Below, piece after piece: positions 11,826 to 23,289 of a stretch of 64,000 nt of DNA. The stretch spans positions 10,457,738 to 10,521,737 of the forward strand of contig OY992833.1 of the NCBI GenBank assembly GCA_963921425.1, written 5' to 3'. The position numbers were made by a program, and so were the translations under genes. The stretch is from Dryas octopetala. Lineage: Eukaryota; Streptophyta; Magnoliopsida; Rosales; Rosaceae. The notes below the pieces were generated by a model. It did no database searches and was not told where the DNA came from. It was given only the letters and a program-made list of their open reading frames with translations. Positions within the stretch are counted from its first letter, which is position 1, and each line of letters begins with the position of its first letter.

Positions 11826-12127
11826 AAAAAATATTTTTATGCAATTAGAATGGACTTTGTTACAATAAAAATTAATTTTTTGTGAATAATTTTTCAAATA
11901 TTAATGTTAGTTGCATATTTTTTTAATTCTAAATATTAATACCACCAGGTCCGTTTTGACTACTTTTGTTTTTAGGATACTAATTTTGATATATTATGCT
12001 AGACGCATTTTTAGATCTTATAAATGTGGATTTAATTTCTCATTTTCATTTTTGTAAAACATTTCTTTGAAAATAACTTTGTAAAACGTTACCAAACGGG
12101 CCCTAAACTATTATTTTTTTCTCTAAA

Positions 12128-12460
12128 GGTTAAATACAAAAATGGTCCATGAATTTTACAGTGCATCTCAATTTAGTCTACTAACTATAAAAAGTGGCAA
12201 TTTTATCCACGAACTTTTCAAGTTGTACCAAAACAGCACAAACGTTAACTTTTATCGAAAAATTTAAAGGAAACTGGTCATGTGCACAACAAGTGACCAC
12301 ATTTTCATGTGACAAATTCCGTTAATTTTCGAATAAAAGTTAACGTTTGTACTACTTTGATATAACTTGGAAAATTCACGGACTAAATTGACACTTTTTA
12401 TAGTTAGTGGACTAAATTGAGAATCAGTGTAAAGTTCGTGAACCATTTTTGTATTTAACC
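12128..12460. mobile_element. Fold-back MITE, ~333 bp
   Basis: The left arm starts GGTTAAATACAAAAATGGT and the right arm ends ACCATTTTTGTATTTAACC. Arms pair over more than 120 bp, including ACTATAAAAAGTG/CACTTTTTATAGT and AACGTTAACTTTTAT/ATAAAAGTTAACGTT. No clear target duplication was found. Confidence 0.85.
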
Positions 12461-12466
12461 ATTTTC

Positions 12467-12663
12467 CTAATTTCATACCTAAACTTTTATTTTGTCCAAA
12501 ATTGGTATATAATGTGACTTTTGTTAAAAAATACTAACAAAATTTGGTCTATTCATGATTCTAGGTTGACTAAAATGCCCCTAATTTTGATGCCTTATTT
12601 GAAAAAATTCATATTATATACTAAATTGGGATAAAATAAAAATTTAGGAATGAAATTAAGACA
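12467..12663. mobile_element. Second fold-back element, ~200 bp, diverged
   Basis: The left side CTAATTTCATACCTAAACTTTTATTTTGTCC pairs with the reverse complement of AAATAAAAATTTAGGAATGAAATTAAG on the right, with several mismatches. It directly abuts the preceding fold-back element. Confidence 0.6.
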
Positions 12664-12754
12664 AATAATAATTCAGATACCTAGTTTGGACAAGACCCAA
12701 ATTCATGTACCATAATTGAAAAGGACCCTTTATTTTAATAGCTGATCTATTTTA

Positions 12755-13048
12755 GAGGTAATTACATAAATGATCCACTTATTATTCACTAAGTCTCGTT
12801 TTGGTCCACAAATTTTTTGAAGTGTCATTTTGGTTCATGGATTGTCTAAAGTGTTTCATTTTGGTCAAAACTGGACAATTTTGCCCCTCAATTTTTTACC
12901 AATGAGTTAACTTTGAATGACAAAATTGTTCGTTTTGGACCAAACTGAAGCACATCAGACAATTCGTGGACTAATATGAAACTTAAAAAAATTTGTGGAC
13001 CAAAACGAGACTTAGCTAATAATAAGTGGATCATTTATGTAATTTCTT
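12755..13048. mobile_element. Fold-back MITE with 10-bp target duplication (MULE type)
   Basis: The arms pair over more than 60 bp (TACATAAATGATCCACTTATTA on the left, TAATAAGTGGATCATTTATGTA on the right). ATCTATTTTA is present on both sides (12745-12754 and 13049-13058), a 10-bp duplication in the range expected for Mutator-mobilised elements. Confidence 0.9.
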
Positions 13049-13059
13049 ATCTATTTTAT

Positions 13060-13800
13060 TATGTAAAGTATATACTTGTTCTGCCAAATCATTTTGTACT
13101 AACTGTATTTGTTGTACTTGTTTTTCAAGTTGTTCTATTATTACAGGAAATTTTTTGAATATTCTTATTATTATCTTCTACTTGCTTGGTAATATAATCC
13201 AATTTTTTTTTTTTAAAATATGTGTTGAGTTTCTTTCTAGATTATGCCTTAATATGTGTTGAGTTTCTTTCTAGATTATGTCTTAATATTTCTATTGACT
13301 GATTTTTTAGTTGTTTTAAGTTCTAACTTAATGTTTTTTGACAGATTTATAAGTAAATCAACTATACTATTTTCTATATGATGTTCTTTCCTATGTAAGA
13401 TATGTTTATATTCTTTATTATGAAAATGACACACTAAAGTAAGTTTTCTCTTATGATGCTCACTTATCTCTAAATTAAGGTAATCTATTATAACTTACAT
13501 TTTTCTAGCTTAACTGCTAAAGTATTTTGTAATGTTTGTTGAATAGTTTTTAAGTTTTCTATTGGTTCATGATTGATTCCTATAACTTCAACGTAATTTG
13601 TTTTATCTTGGTCACAAATGTTAGGTAATTGTAATACTTCTAAATAATATGTTATTCTAGATTTATGAAATTTAATAGTTGGCTTTATAGCTTTTAGTCT
13701 AGCTTTTATTCTAGTAATAGTATAATTTGACATATGAATTAACATATAATTTGGCACATGATGCGTATGAATCAAACACAGACAATTCGTATAGATAACT
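13060..13800 (-). pseudogene. Broken minus-strand coding remnant of unknown identity
   Basis: A 95-codon open frame (13775-13488) contains ITRIKARLKAIKPTIKFHKS and continues, after a stop, in readable peptide (YLNLEISEHHKRKLTLVCHF, HIENSIVDLLINLSKNIK) down to about 13290. A coiled-coil-like block EQLEKQVQQIQLVQNDL in another frame follows near 13110. Together they look like one decayed protein gene rather than chance frames. I do not recognise the family. An old pararetrovirus- or retrotransposon-derived gene is possible, but no reverse transcriptase, protease or zinc knuckle is visible to support this. Confidence 0.35.
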
Positions 13801-13895
13801 TCTCAATAAAAGAATTGATGTCATTGTTAGTGGACTGCTTCTGTAGAATTTGTACCCATGCTCCTCAAATGGGTTTCTTTGACATTACCTTTGGC

Positions 13896-15027
13896 TTTTT
13901 TGCACTAATATCACCCATATTATAGGGGGTGTGCACAATTAGCACCTATAAATTTTTTTTTTTACAATTAACAACTCATACTTTTGCATATATGCTAATG
14001 TGGCACCTATCGTCACTTTCGTTAATTTTTCTGTTAACTTTAAGGGTATTTCCGTCAATTCATGTGATAAAACATTTAAAAAATTGAATTGAAAAAAAAG
14101 AGACTCTTATAAGTATACCCACTAATATACTTAATTGATCCCAATAATAAAATTTAAAGTTTATTAAAAGAAATAGAAAAACATATCCCCTCCACCCGAT
14201 TACAACCATGGAAGAGAAGGAGAGAGTGAGTGTATGAGGGGGGTCACGGCCTCTTGGGGGGGATTCGGATGTGGACAGGGGCTTATTAGGGATAGGGGAG
14301 GTGAGAGAGATAGAGATATATATAGAGAAAGAGAGAGAAAAAGAGAGAGGAGGGAGGAGAAGGTTGGCTAATTTGGAGAGGGGTTCGCCAGCTGGCGACG
14401 ACGAGGGGGGTCGAATCTAGGCAGGGAGCTGATTTGACCTGGTGTAGGTGGGAGGAAGGAAGGAGGAGAGGGGTGGCTGCTCTAGGTTGTTTTCTTATTT
14501 TAATTTTACTATTTTTTTGTTTTTAAATTTAATTTAGGGTAATAATATTTAGAATCATTTTTTTCTTCTTTTTATTTTTTAATTTAATTTAGGAAATGTT
14601 TATTTATATAGAATCATTTTTTAAAATCTAATTTAGATAGAGAAATTGTAGTTTTTCTTCTTTTTTGTTTTTAAATATAATTTAAGGGCAAAATTTTTTA
14701 TTTAGAACATCTTTTTAAATCTAATTTAGCAACAAAATTATATGGATAAAATACTCTTTTTTTTTTTTTTTTTACAAATCTGATTTAGGTGTATAATTAT
14801 ATAGAAATACCTTTTGAAATAAATTTTATTTTTCTTAATTGTTCTCATGGACAAAATGGTAAATTTGGAAAAAAAAATTTCTAGATTCAACAGAAAATGT
14901 GATGAAAGTGTATGGTAAGTGCCACATTGTGGCTAATGTGAAAGTATAGGTGGTTAATTGTAATTTTTTTTTTATGGTTACCAATTGTGCACACGCCCAA
15001 TAGTCCGAGTGGTATTAGTGCAAAAAA
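13896..15027. mobile_element. Non-autonomous MULE-type element, 1.13 kb
   Basis: The left end TTTTTTGCACTAATATCACCC and the right end, read in reverse, TTTTTTGCACTAATACCAC match and continue as inverted repeats (GTGTGCACAATTRG, ACTTTTGCATATWTGCTAATGTGGCAC and their partners) for more than 120 bp. Flanks ACCTTTGGC (13887-13895) and ACCTTTACC (15028-15036) agree at 7 of 9 bases, consistent with an aged 9-bp duplication. The core at 14200-14480 is unusually G/A-rich (GAGAGAG, GGAGGAAGGAAGG). No coding sequence was found inside. Confidence 0.85.
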
Positions 15028-15269
15028 ACCTTTACCTGAAATAATATATATGTTTGTATTTGTATTTTTCTTCACACATTGTATTTATACACGTATGTAT
15101 CAAACGTATTAAGTTGCCATTTCCATATTTTATAGTCAAATTTTTAATCATATTTTTGAAGAAAATATACCAAATCATACATATAAGTATAAAATATGCA
15201 TTTTTCCCGTTCCGTATATTACTAACTATGGTTGCAATTGTTAACTGCACATCAAATTCTTGTACCAAA

Positions 15270-15360
15270 ACAGAGAATGGGCTGGACGTGACCCGATCCA
15301 CCTAAAGATGGGACTGGTTGGGCCAACTTTAAACGGGCCGAGCCCATGCCGGGTTAAGGC
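15270..15360 (+). promoter_or_regulatory. Cluster of site II-like TGGGCY elements upstream of the plastid-protein gene
   Basis: TGGGCT near 15277, TGGGCC near 15319, ACGGGCC near 15333 and AGCCCA near 15340 (reverse TGGGCT) lie 150-240 bp before the ATG. Such clusters bind TCP factors in promoters of many plant housekeeping, plastid and mitochondrial genes. Assignment is by motif only. Confidence 0.5.
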
Positions 15361-15506
15361 CGGCTGAAGGCCGATTGTACAGGGGAGTCAGAAGTTGTGG
15401 TGGTTAAGAAATAAGAAGCATCGAATTCGAAGAAGATCATAACAAACACATAGTCGTCGTGACTCGTGAGTGAGTGAGTGAGTTCGCGAGCTCCAGAATC
15501 GTTCAC

Positions 15507-16409
15507 ATGAACTCCTCCTCCGCACACGCACTGACTCACTGTCGATTCTTCACTCAGACTCACCACCACCACCACCACCCATGCGCTCCCAAAGCCGCCT
15601 TCTCCTGCTCCATGCCTCGCCCTCCCAATCGCAACCGTAGAAACCGCACCAATCGCAACCGTAGAAACCCCACCATCACCACCACCACCACCACCTCCAC
15701 CTCCACCTCCGCCTCTGATACCCTCCAAGCCACCTTCGACCTCCCCCAACTCTACCACTCCTCCCATTCCCACCTCCACCTCTTCCTCTCCTCCGCCGCC
15801 GACGCCCTCCAAGACCTGCAGACTCTCATCTCAGTCGACGCCGACCGCAGGATTATTTTCTCTTGCCGCCCTTCCACGCCGCGTTTTGTTGGCAATTTCG
15901 TCGTTTTCACCTGCGCCGTTGTTTTGGGGTTTAGGGTTTTGGTTGGGTTGTTACGGTTGGGCTTACGAAGTCGGTGGTCGGGTTCTGGAAGGGTGACTTC
16001 GGTGGTGAGGAGGGATAGGAGTCTTGGGGGAAGAGAGGTTGTGGTGGCAAAGAGAGCAGAAGAGGTGGTTGATGTGAGGAAGAGGAAAGGTTTCGGGCTT
16101 TTGGATAATTCACTGTTATCGCGGCCCAAGAGTGCCATGATGGCTGGCTTGGAGGGAATATCTCGGGTTCGGTTTGGGAAGAAACTGCCCAAATGGTGGC
16201 CAAGCACCGCGACGCCGCAGCAGATTTCGGTGTTGAATAATGAGGAGTATCAGAGAGAAGCAAATATATTGGTTAGAGGTCGGGGTTTGTTGGCTCATTT
16301 TTAGACTTATGACTGTTTACTCTACTGTTTGCATATGGTTTCATATTGAAATTTATTTGGGTAATTAGGTGGAGGTGCATATGCAACTTCATTTACCAAA
16401 ATCCACACA

Positions 16410-16489
<80 letters not shown>

Positions 16490-19365
16490 CTATATCCATT
16501 CAGTCCATTAGAATTGCAATTTAATATTTTTTAGTCTACTTTCATTGGAATCCTACGACTTGCTCGGTTTTAACTTGATCTTGTTGCTGGGTTTTGCTTT
16601 TGGTGTAGGTAAAAGTTTCACATTTCTCAGAGTTTCATAATGTTTTCGTCATGCTTTACATCTTTAATTTGCAACTCATCCACTTGATTTCCAGCGATCA
16701 CGGACAACAGAATGAGCGGAAAGGACATCATGGAGGATGACATTATTCATGTCAGTGCTTTTGTGTATCTAGTTGACTGCTCAATGGTTTTATATAATAT
16801 TATGTTGTCTTATGAGTGCCGAAATTTCTTAGTGCTGCACAATCTTTTCCCTTCTTTTACTAGTGAGCTCTGATCGGTTGATAAATACATAGGCAGACGC
16901 ATAAACTTACATGTTTTTGTAGATTCACACACTTTGTACATACATACATGATTAGATACTTATAGACAGGTTGATTTTAGAGGGATTATACATGTCTATG
17001 TATGTCTGCTGATATGACAAAAATGCAGGTTATGGTACTATTTTTCACGTTTTTTTTGTTTTTTTCTCTGTTGATAATGATGGTCTTAGAAAAATTGGAA
17101 CATAATATAATTGTGGAAACTCTTAATTAATTTATTCTTGTAACAATTTAGTATATTACTTATTTCCCTTGCATGTGTGATGTGTATAAGCTTAATTTTT
17201 GTCTGTTTTGTCCATGCATGCATAACAAATTATGCTTGAGCTTTTTTAATTTGTAGGGCATGGGAAGTGAGTTTGTACAGCGGGCAGAACTTCCAGTTCT
17301 TTAGGGATTTTTTTTTTCTTAAAGAAGAATTATTTCCACATATTTCCGTGAATTAATTTAATTATTTCCTATTTTAATTCAGTTATGTAAATATTAAGCA
17401 TGTAAGGCAAGTGTGGGTGGGTGGCTAGGTGTTGAAAGCATCAATGTGTAGTGCATCATGTGAAGTTAAGCAAAATACTAAACATGAGTCTAAGAGAGTT
17501 TCCCTTAAAAGATTATGTGCCTGTAAAGGATTTTGATGAGCATTTTTGGTTGATGTATTGTTTGTGAATTTGAATAGCATCTTAAGTTTTTTAATGTTTA
17601 TTAATTTTTTGGTTCATTACAGCTGGGAAAATAATACTTTTTCTGTAAAATTCCAATCATTAACATAATTACTTTCTTAGTAATTTGTAATTTTATGCTG
17701 CATTAACTGATCATTCATAATACATTGTATACTTCTTTGCCTGAGTGGGTGAGCAGTTACGTCAAATATGCAGGACATCTAGAGTACGGGTCTCCTTTGA
17801 TACCACAAATACACGGGACTCATTCTACCGTGTGTCTGTTGACTTTGTCTTAAATGTTTGCAGCAGGTGTGATTCTGTGATGCCATGCATTAACATTTAC
17901 AAGCTTCTAATACATTTTTTTTTTTTTTTCTTCGTATGCTTTGATTTCTTCTGGTATTTTAACTTATCTAGTAATATGGCAGGGCCCCAAGTCACTCTAC
18001 TAGTGTTGAGATTGACGGTGAAGATGCTCGTCAATTCATTGCTGGGCTTTCTGAGAATATTGGGATTGACAATATTCGTGCTGGAAGAATTGTGTCTGCA
18101 GCTGTGGCCGCACGTACCCGTTCACGTTTTTTGCAGGCGTGGGTAATTTTCTCCTCTTGTTTTTCCGACTGTGATCATGTCATATGCTATACAAACTGAC
18201 AACAATTTAAGTGACTCTTGTTGCATAAGCAGTTATTTTGAATCATATTCTCCAAAAGAAAAAGAAAATTCTTGCACAATATTTGGTGAAAAATTCTGTG
18301 AGGATGTATAAGGTTACATTGGGCTTTAGGGAACTCTAGATCTCTTTTCTGTTCTTAGACAATATGAGTATCAATCTCAGGCAGGTTTAAAACCTGTGCA
18401 AGACGTACTAGTTCAACTTTAATTTTGATATGGAAACAACACGATCATTAATTTTATTCATTTAGCTGTTGTTTAAGCAGGAAGGGAAGAATGGACACTG
18501 GACAGGTAGACTCACTCTGATATAAACGTATGCCTTAAACTTATTCTGTAGAAGAATTCCAATAATTCAGAAACTCGTAGAATCCTCATAAAATGAAAAT
18601 ACCAGGACCCCAATTAAAATGACATATTGAAGTTATTTTAGGTAAAAGAACTTCAGGCTTCAGCAGCTACGCCATTTTTTTATTTATTGGTTTGTGTGAG
18701 TTCTGAATTATTGGGAATTTTACAGAATAAGTTTAAGGCATATGTTAATATTGAATTTAGAACCTATACTTCGATGTATTCTCCATTGTGAATTTTGAGT
18801 ATATATATTTTAGCTTTGCTGGAAATATCCTTTCTTTATATTTCAGAAAACACCATCACATGTTCATTTAAGCATCTTTTTCCACACACACACAAAAAAA
18901 GAAGAGGAAGGTTTTATTCCATGATTGTTTGGTTGCAGGCTTTGGTAATGCAAGGCCAACATGGAGAAGCAGTAGTGGAACTGTCAAAGATGTGCCTTGT
19001 TTGGCGGATATTTCCACCTGAGGAGTCCTCTGTATGTGCTTTATTTATTTTTGAATTTACTATAACATATCTAGATATTCTCTTTATAATTTTTTATTAT
19101 TTTTGGCATTTACTTATAATTTTTTTTGGGTACACTAATGCCCCTGAACTTTGACCCATGTCTCATTATGGCCCCTAAACTCTAAACGTGCCATATTGGT
19201 CCCTAAATTTTGAATTTGTGTTTAGTGAAGACAAAATCTTACTTCCGTTCAAAAAGTTAACGGAAGTGGTCATGTGTCCAACGCAGTTGCGCATGGACAC
19301 TTAATTTGTCATTCTTTACTCTTCCCTACCCACTTACCCATCCCTTCTCTGGTCATTTACAAAAG

Positions 19366-19401
<36 letters not shown>

Positions 19402-22400
19402 GTATATATATATCATCACATGTGCTCAATTTCACTGTGGTCATGGGATTCTAATAATTCGTCATATACATTCTAGCATATTTCCTGTTAATCTTCAAAT
19501 CTCATGTTTAATCCAATGCTCTCTCAACTTCTTGCTCTGCAATTTTAAATTGCCATTCATTGTAGCATCCTCAGGAAAAGTATATGCCATGTGCTTCACA
19601 TGGTTGGCAAAGTAGTCATCGATCTTGGTTACATTTAGGACAAGCAATTAGATCCAGGATATATAACAGGTTATGCTAAAATGTACATTAGCATAAATTT
19701 TATGAACAAGAAGAGTACATAGAGACCGCCAGTTTATGCGATCTTGGAATGTCCCACATCTCTCCTTGTCTAGACAAATGACACTTTCCATGTTGTGTCT
19801 GGCCTGAGCATCAGCTACATACTTCATTGCAGTAAGTGTGACTGGTAAGTTGGCATTTTCCTCAGCTGGCACTTTCTCGAGTGCCAGCTGGCACTCAGAT
19901 TGCGCCCATGCCAATCAATGTTGAATGGGAATGAATGAACCGTGCACATTTATTTTTTTGAGACGAAATGAAATTTATTAAACAAAGAGAACAAAATGTA
20001 GAAGACAAGGAGAAGAATTCCACAATTCAGAAATTTTTTACTGAAACATCTCTTAAATCTAATATCGAACAGATGTCATCTCACAGCACTACAGCAGCTT
20101 TCCAGTCTAACAGAATAGTAGAAAGAGAAATCTCCCTGAAGACTGCTGAGACCGAAGCCCAAAGGGCCTGCCCCAAATCTACTTTGATCCCAATGTTCAT
20201 CCACTCCCACTCTATATTCTACAAAAGTTCTTCTATTTCACTCTGTCCAAATGATCCATAATAGCTCCAACATGGAACACCCCCACAATGTTTTAACTTT
20301 TTTGCCCATCCCCAAAAGATTATACTTCATGCTAAGCAGTTTGTAGCACCCCCAAGGAATAACCCAGCTCACTTGAACACCCTAAACAGCTGCCACCAAA
20401 TCTGTAAAGAAACAGGACAATACAGGAATACAAGGTCAACACTTTCCTCCCCAGCCTTACAAAGACAGCACCAATGAGGAGAAAGAAAAATGTGAGGCCT
20501 TCTCCTTTGAACTTGATTATCGGTATTAAATCTCCCATATGCCCCCAACCATACCACCAGCCATGCCAACATTTTAACTTTCGGGGGAACTTTAGTTTTC
20601 CAAACCTGATCAAAAGGATGGAAAAAGGAAGAGGCTGATCTGTTGCATAATAAAATAAAAAATTCTTGTGGGATTTACACAAAATCCCCTGACCCTTTCT
20701 AGTTTCCAGCCCCTGTCATCCACCCTTGAGGGAAACCGGCGTACTCCCTCCAGTTTAACTGCGAGCACCGCAAATTCTTCTGCCTCCAAGTCATTATTCC
20801 TTCTAAACCCAAAATTCCAAGAATATGGAAACACAGGCATTCACAAACCTTTCAATCTTTTCGGTGTGCCTTCTTGACAGTAAGTATAACCTAGGGAACA
20901 TTAATTTCAAGGGATCATCTTCCAGCCACCTTCCTTCCAAAACCTTACCTTTTCTCCATTAGCCACTACCAAGGCTGTGAAGCCAATGTCTTACCACGGA
21001 TTATGGCTTGAACCTCTCAACCAAGGTTCAGCATCCCAACCACTTCTTGTATTTCTGAAAGTGGCTTTTGGTAATACAATTTGATCAATAAAACACCTAG
21101 CATTCACATTATCCAGAGCATTGGTTGACATGAGTTGGGGTTAGAAATGGTGGAAGGGATTTACAAATGATGGTATGGTAGGGAATGGGTAAGAGGGTAA
21201 GGAAGAGTACAGAATGACCAATTTGTCTTTAAGTGGTCGTGTTGCGCATGACCGCTTCCGTTAAATTTTTAAACGGAAGTTAGATTTTGTCCTTACTAAT
21301 GTTCCTGAATCTAAAAGTGGCTTCTAGAAATACAAGAATCTTTATTTTTTCGCTGCACTCGTTTCCAAAAGTGGCTTCTGGTAATACAAGCATCTTTTTT
21401 TTTTTTTTTTTTTTTGTTGTTGCACTCATTTCCAAAAGATTCTTGTATTTCCAAAAGTGGCTTTTGGTAATACAATTTGATCAATATAACACCTAGCATT
21501 CACATTATCCAGAGCATTGGTTGACATGAGTTGGGATTAGAAATGGTGGAAGGGATTTACAAATGATGGTATGGTAGGGAATGGGTAAGAGGGTAAGGAA
21601 GAGTACATAATGACCAATTTTTCCTTCAGTGATCGTGTTGCGCATGACCACTTCCGTTAACTTTTTAAATGGAAGTTAGATTTTGTCCTTACTAATGTTG
21701 ACAGGTCAAAGTTCATGGAAATTAGTGTAATTTACCCTTTTATTTTAGAAATGTATGTTGGCTACAGTGTTGAAAAACATTTTCTCCTTGCATACATAAC
21801 AATATAACATTATTGCTAAATATTATGTTCTGCTCAAGTTCCCACATATAGCTTGATCTTCATTTTTGAAGATGACTATTCATGGTCTGGTGCTAGAGGT
21901 ATTTTTAATGATCCTTTGCAAATGCCTCTATGCATGTGATGGTATATTTCTATTGGGCCTGATTTGGTTCCTTTAATTTACATAGGCAGCATGAAAACTG
22001 AGTGGCTTTCCTATTATTGTTATTAGTACTTTGTTGCGTTTCTGATGTGATTCTTGATGGTTTTTCTATTCTGCAGCCTGAGATGGAGATGGTGGCTCGA
22101 GGCTTGGAGAAACACTTGAAAGTGGAACAGAGGGAATTTCTATTGAGCATGCTTGTTGGCATTTGCAGTGAAGAGAGCCAGAGAAGAGCAGCAGAAGCTT
22201 TGGGTTTGGTGTGTGGCATAAGTCTCTCTTGGAAAATTTTATTATGAAAATATATTTTGTGGCAAATCTTTGATACTGATGAACTTATCTCTAACCAAGG
22301 ATGAAAATACCAGATTTTCCTTAAATATTGATACTCAAATTTATGGATATATCGATGGATATCTCAATATTGATATCCATGACCGTTACATGGAAATTTT

Positions 22401-23289
22401 AAATAAAACCTTAGGAAGTATAAATCAACATATGTATTAAACAACTAAAATTTTATAAAAAATTGCAAAAATAATAACATTTATGATATATGAAGAATAT
22501 AGTTTTCCCTGATAACAAGTATGGTTTTGAAATTTCAACATTATACTTTATAATTAAAATTTTGTTTTATTTGACTTGGTCATATTGTTAGTGGTGCAGA
22601 CTTGGTCATATATTTTTTTTTGTTACAGACTTGCTCATATTTCATTTCTTTTGGTACAGACTTGGTCGTATTTTTATTTTTGGTACAGACTTGGTCGTAT
22701 TTTTATTTTTGGTTCAGAATTGGTCATTTTATTTTATTTTGGTAGACTCGTTCGTATATTCTTTTTTTTGGGTAAATGCTCTTTGGAAGCCCGTTCATTT
22801 TTTTATCCGTTCACTCTCAGAGACTCTAAGGTTCAGGCAGATTCTTCATCTGTTTTCTTTTTTCCTTTTCTTTTTCACTCTTTGCAAAAAAATGTTCATC
22901 TTCTTCCTCTGATGTGCCTCTGCTGTTTCAAGCTAACCAGTAAGATTCATCTCCTTCCTCTGCTTTTCTTTGTTCCTTGTAAAAATGTCCATTTCATCTT
23001 CAAACATCGGAATTTTTATTTTAGTGCCTCCTGTGGATATTGATATTATTCTGATATTTCACCAACTGTCAGAGAAATATCGAAGAAACCCATGAAGATA
23101 TTCTTTTCTGTGTTGATTTCATGTATAAGGTTTATTTTTTGTCAAAACGCATGACATGTTCCTTGGAAATTATGGAAAACATGTATTTAGAAATGTATGT
23201 TATGACTTTTAAGCATCAACTTGATTATCTATAATTCTTTCCTAATAACATTCCCATCTTCCTTGCAGGTGTCATCTTTCAGAGGTTAG
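15507..23289 (+). CDS. Conserved plant protein of unknown function, likely plastid membrane-associated; 7 exons
   Basis: Exons 15507-16278, 16695-16750, 17757-17866, 17983-18142, 18939-19031, 22077-22208 and 23269-23289 join through GT-AG introns into one 1344-bp frame (447 residues). The start is the first ATG (MNSSSAHAL). An N-terminal Ser/His/Pro/Arg- and Thr-rich stretch could be a plastid transit sequence; a hydrophobic segment at about residues 128-150 (FVVFTCAVVLGFRVLVGL) is a likely membrane span. The C-terminal two thirds include PKWWPST, NRMSGKDIMEDD, QICRTSRVRVSFDT, EIDGEDARQFIAGLSENIG, VMQGQHGEAVVELSKM and ESQRRAAEALGL, which I recognise as a family conserved in plants without a known activity. 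The last exon adds only VSSFRG. Introns 5 and 6 are expanded by repeats. Annotation of the final short exon is less sure than the rest. Confidence 0.85.
16419..16482 (+). repeat. (TG)n microsatellite in intron 1
   Basis: An unbroken TG run of about 31 units flanked on both sides by short TA runs. Confidence 0.98.
19648..19914 (-). pseudogene. Orphan coding-like fragment inside the intronic element
   Basis: An 88-codon minus-strand frame reads ECQLALEKVPAEENANLPVT, then LTAMKYVADAQARHNMESVI and CGTFQDRINWRSLCTLLVHK. The amino-acid composition looks like real coding sequence, not low-complexity. I do not recognise the source gene. Lying between transposon arms, it may be a captured host exon. 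Confidence 0.35.
19951..21050 (-). mobile_element. 5'-truncated L1-type LINE, 3' end of ORF2
   Basis: On the minus strand the order is a VANGEKVRFWKE-like phrase (about 20975-20945), then a reverse-transcriptase zinc-binding region near 20570-20390 (WCCLCKAGEESVD ... LYCPVSLQIWWQLF), a diverged tail, and a 3' end AATAAATTTCATTTCGTCTC followed by A-rich sequence at 19951, the usual LINE tail. Stops and frameshifts are frequent, so it is dead. It is nested in the intronic MULE-like element. Confidence 0.75.
21051..21705 (+). repeat. Direct duplication (~255 bp units, 395-bp period)
   Basis: 21051-21305 and 21446-21705 are near-identical: both contain GTGGCTTTTGGTAATACAAT, ACCTAGCATTCACATTATCC, TTGACATGAGTTGGGRTTAG and the arm word GCGCATGACC. 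The right arm of the element has been duplicated. Between the copies is a further pair of GTGGCTTCTRGWAATACAAG repeats and a T19-20 run. Confidence 0.9.
22575..22760 (+). repeat. Degenerate tandem repeat in intron 6
   Basis: Six units of about 27-40 bp built on CAGACTTGGTCRTATTTTTATTTTTGGTA. The two central units are identical. Confidence 0.85.

Larger units (their letters stand above)
19128..21737. mobile_element. Composite MULE-like element in intron 5, 2.6 kb
   Basis: The left end (GGGTACACTAATGCCCCTGAACTTTGACC) and the reversed right end (GGGTAAATTACACTAATTTCCATGAACTTTGACC) are similar, and inner blocks such as AACGGAAGTGGTCATG/CATGACCACTTCCGTTAA, TTTACAAA and ACCCATTCCC also pair. Flanks are T-rich and give no decisive target duplication. 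The interior holds a CT microsatellite (19371-19400), a minus-strand protein fragment (19914-19648), a 5'-truncated LINE (about 19951-21050) and a duplicated right portion (21051-21305 and 21446-21705). The element does not touch the exons, and host splice sites on either side are intact. Confidence 0.75.

Noticed and set aside
15354-15812. 152-codon Gly/Val-rich minus-strand frame
   Set aside because: Antisense of exon 1 of the plastid-protein gene, where CAC/ACC repeats read as GTG/GGT.
16346-16534. Cys/Val-rich small ORF
   Set aside because: It is the translation of the (TG)n microsatellite within intron 1.
22576-23043. Phe-rich 155-codon frame in intron 6
   Set aside because: T-rich tandem repeat translated; no conserved motif and flanked by good splice sites of the host gene.
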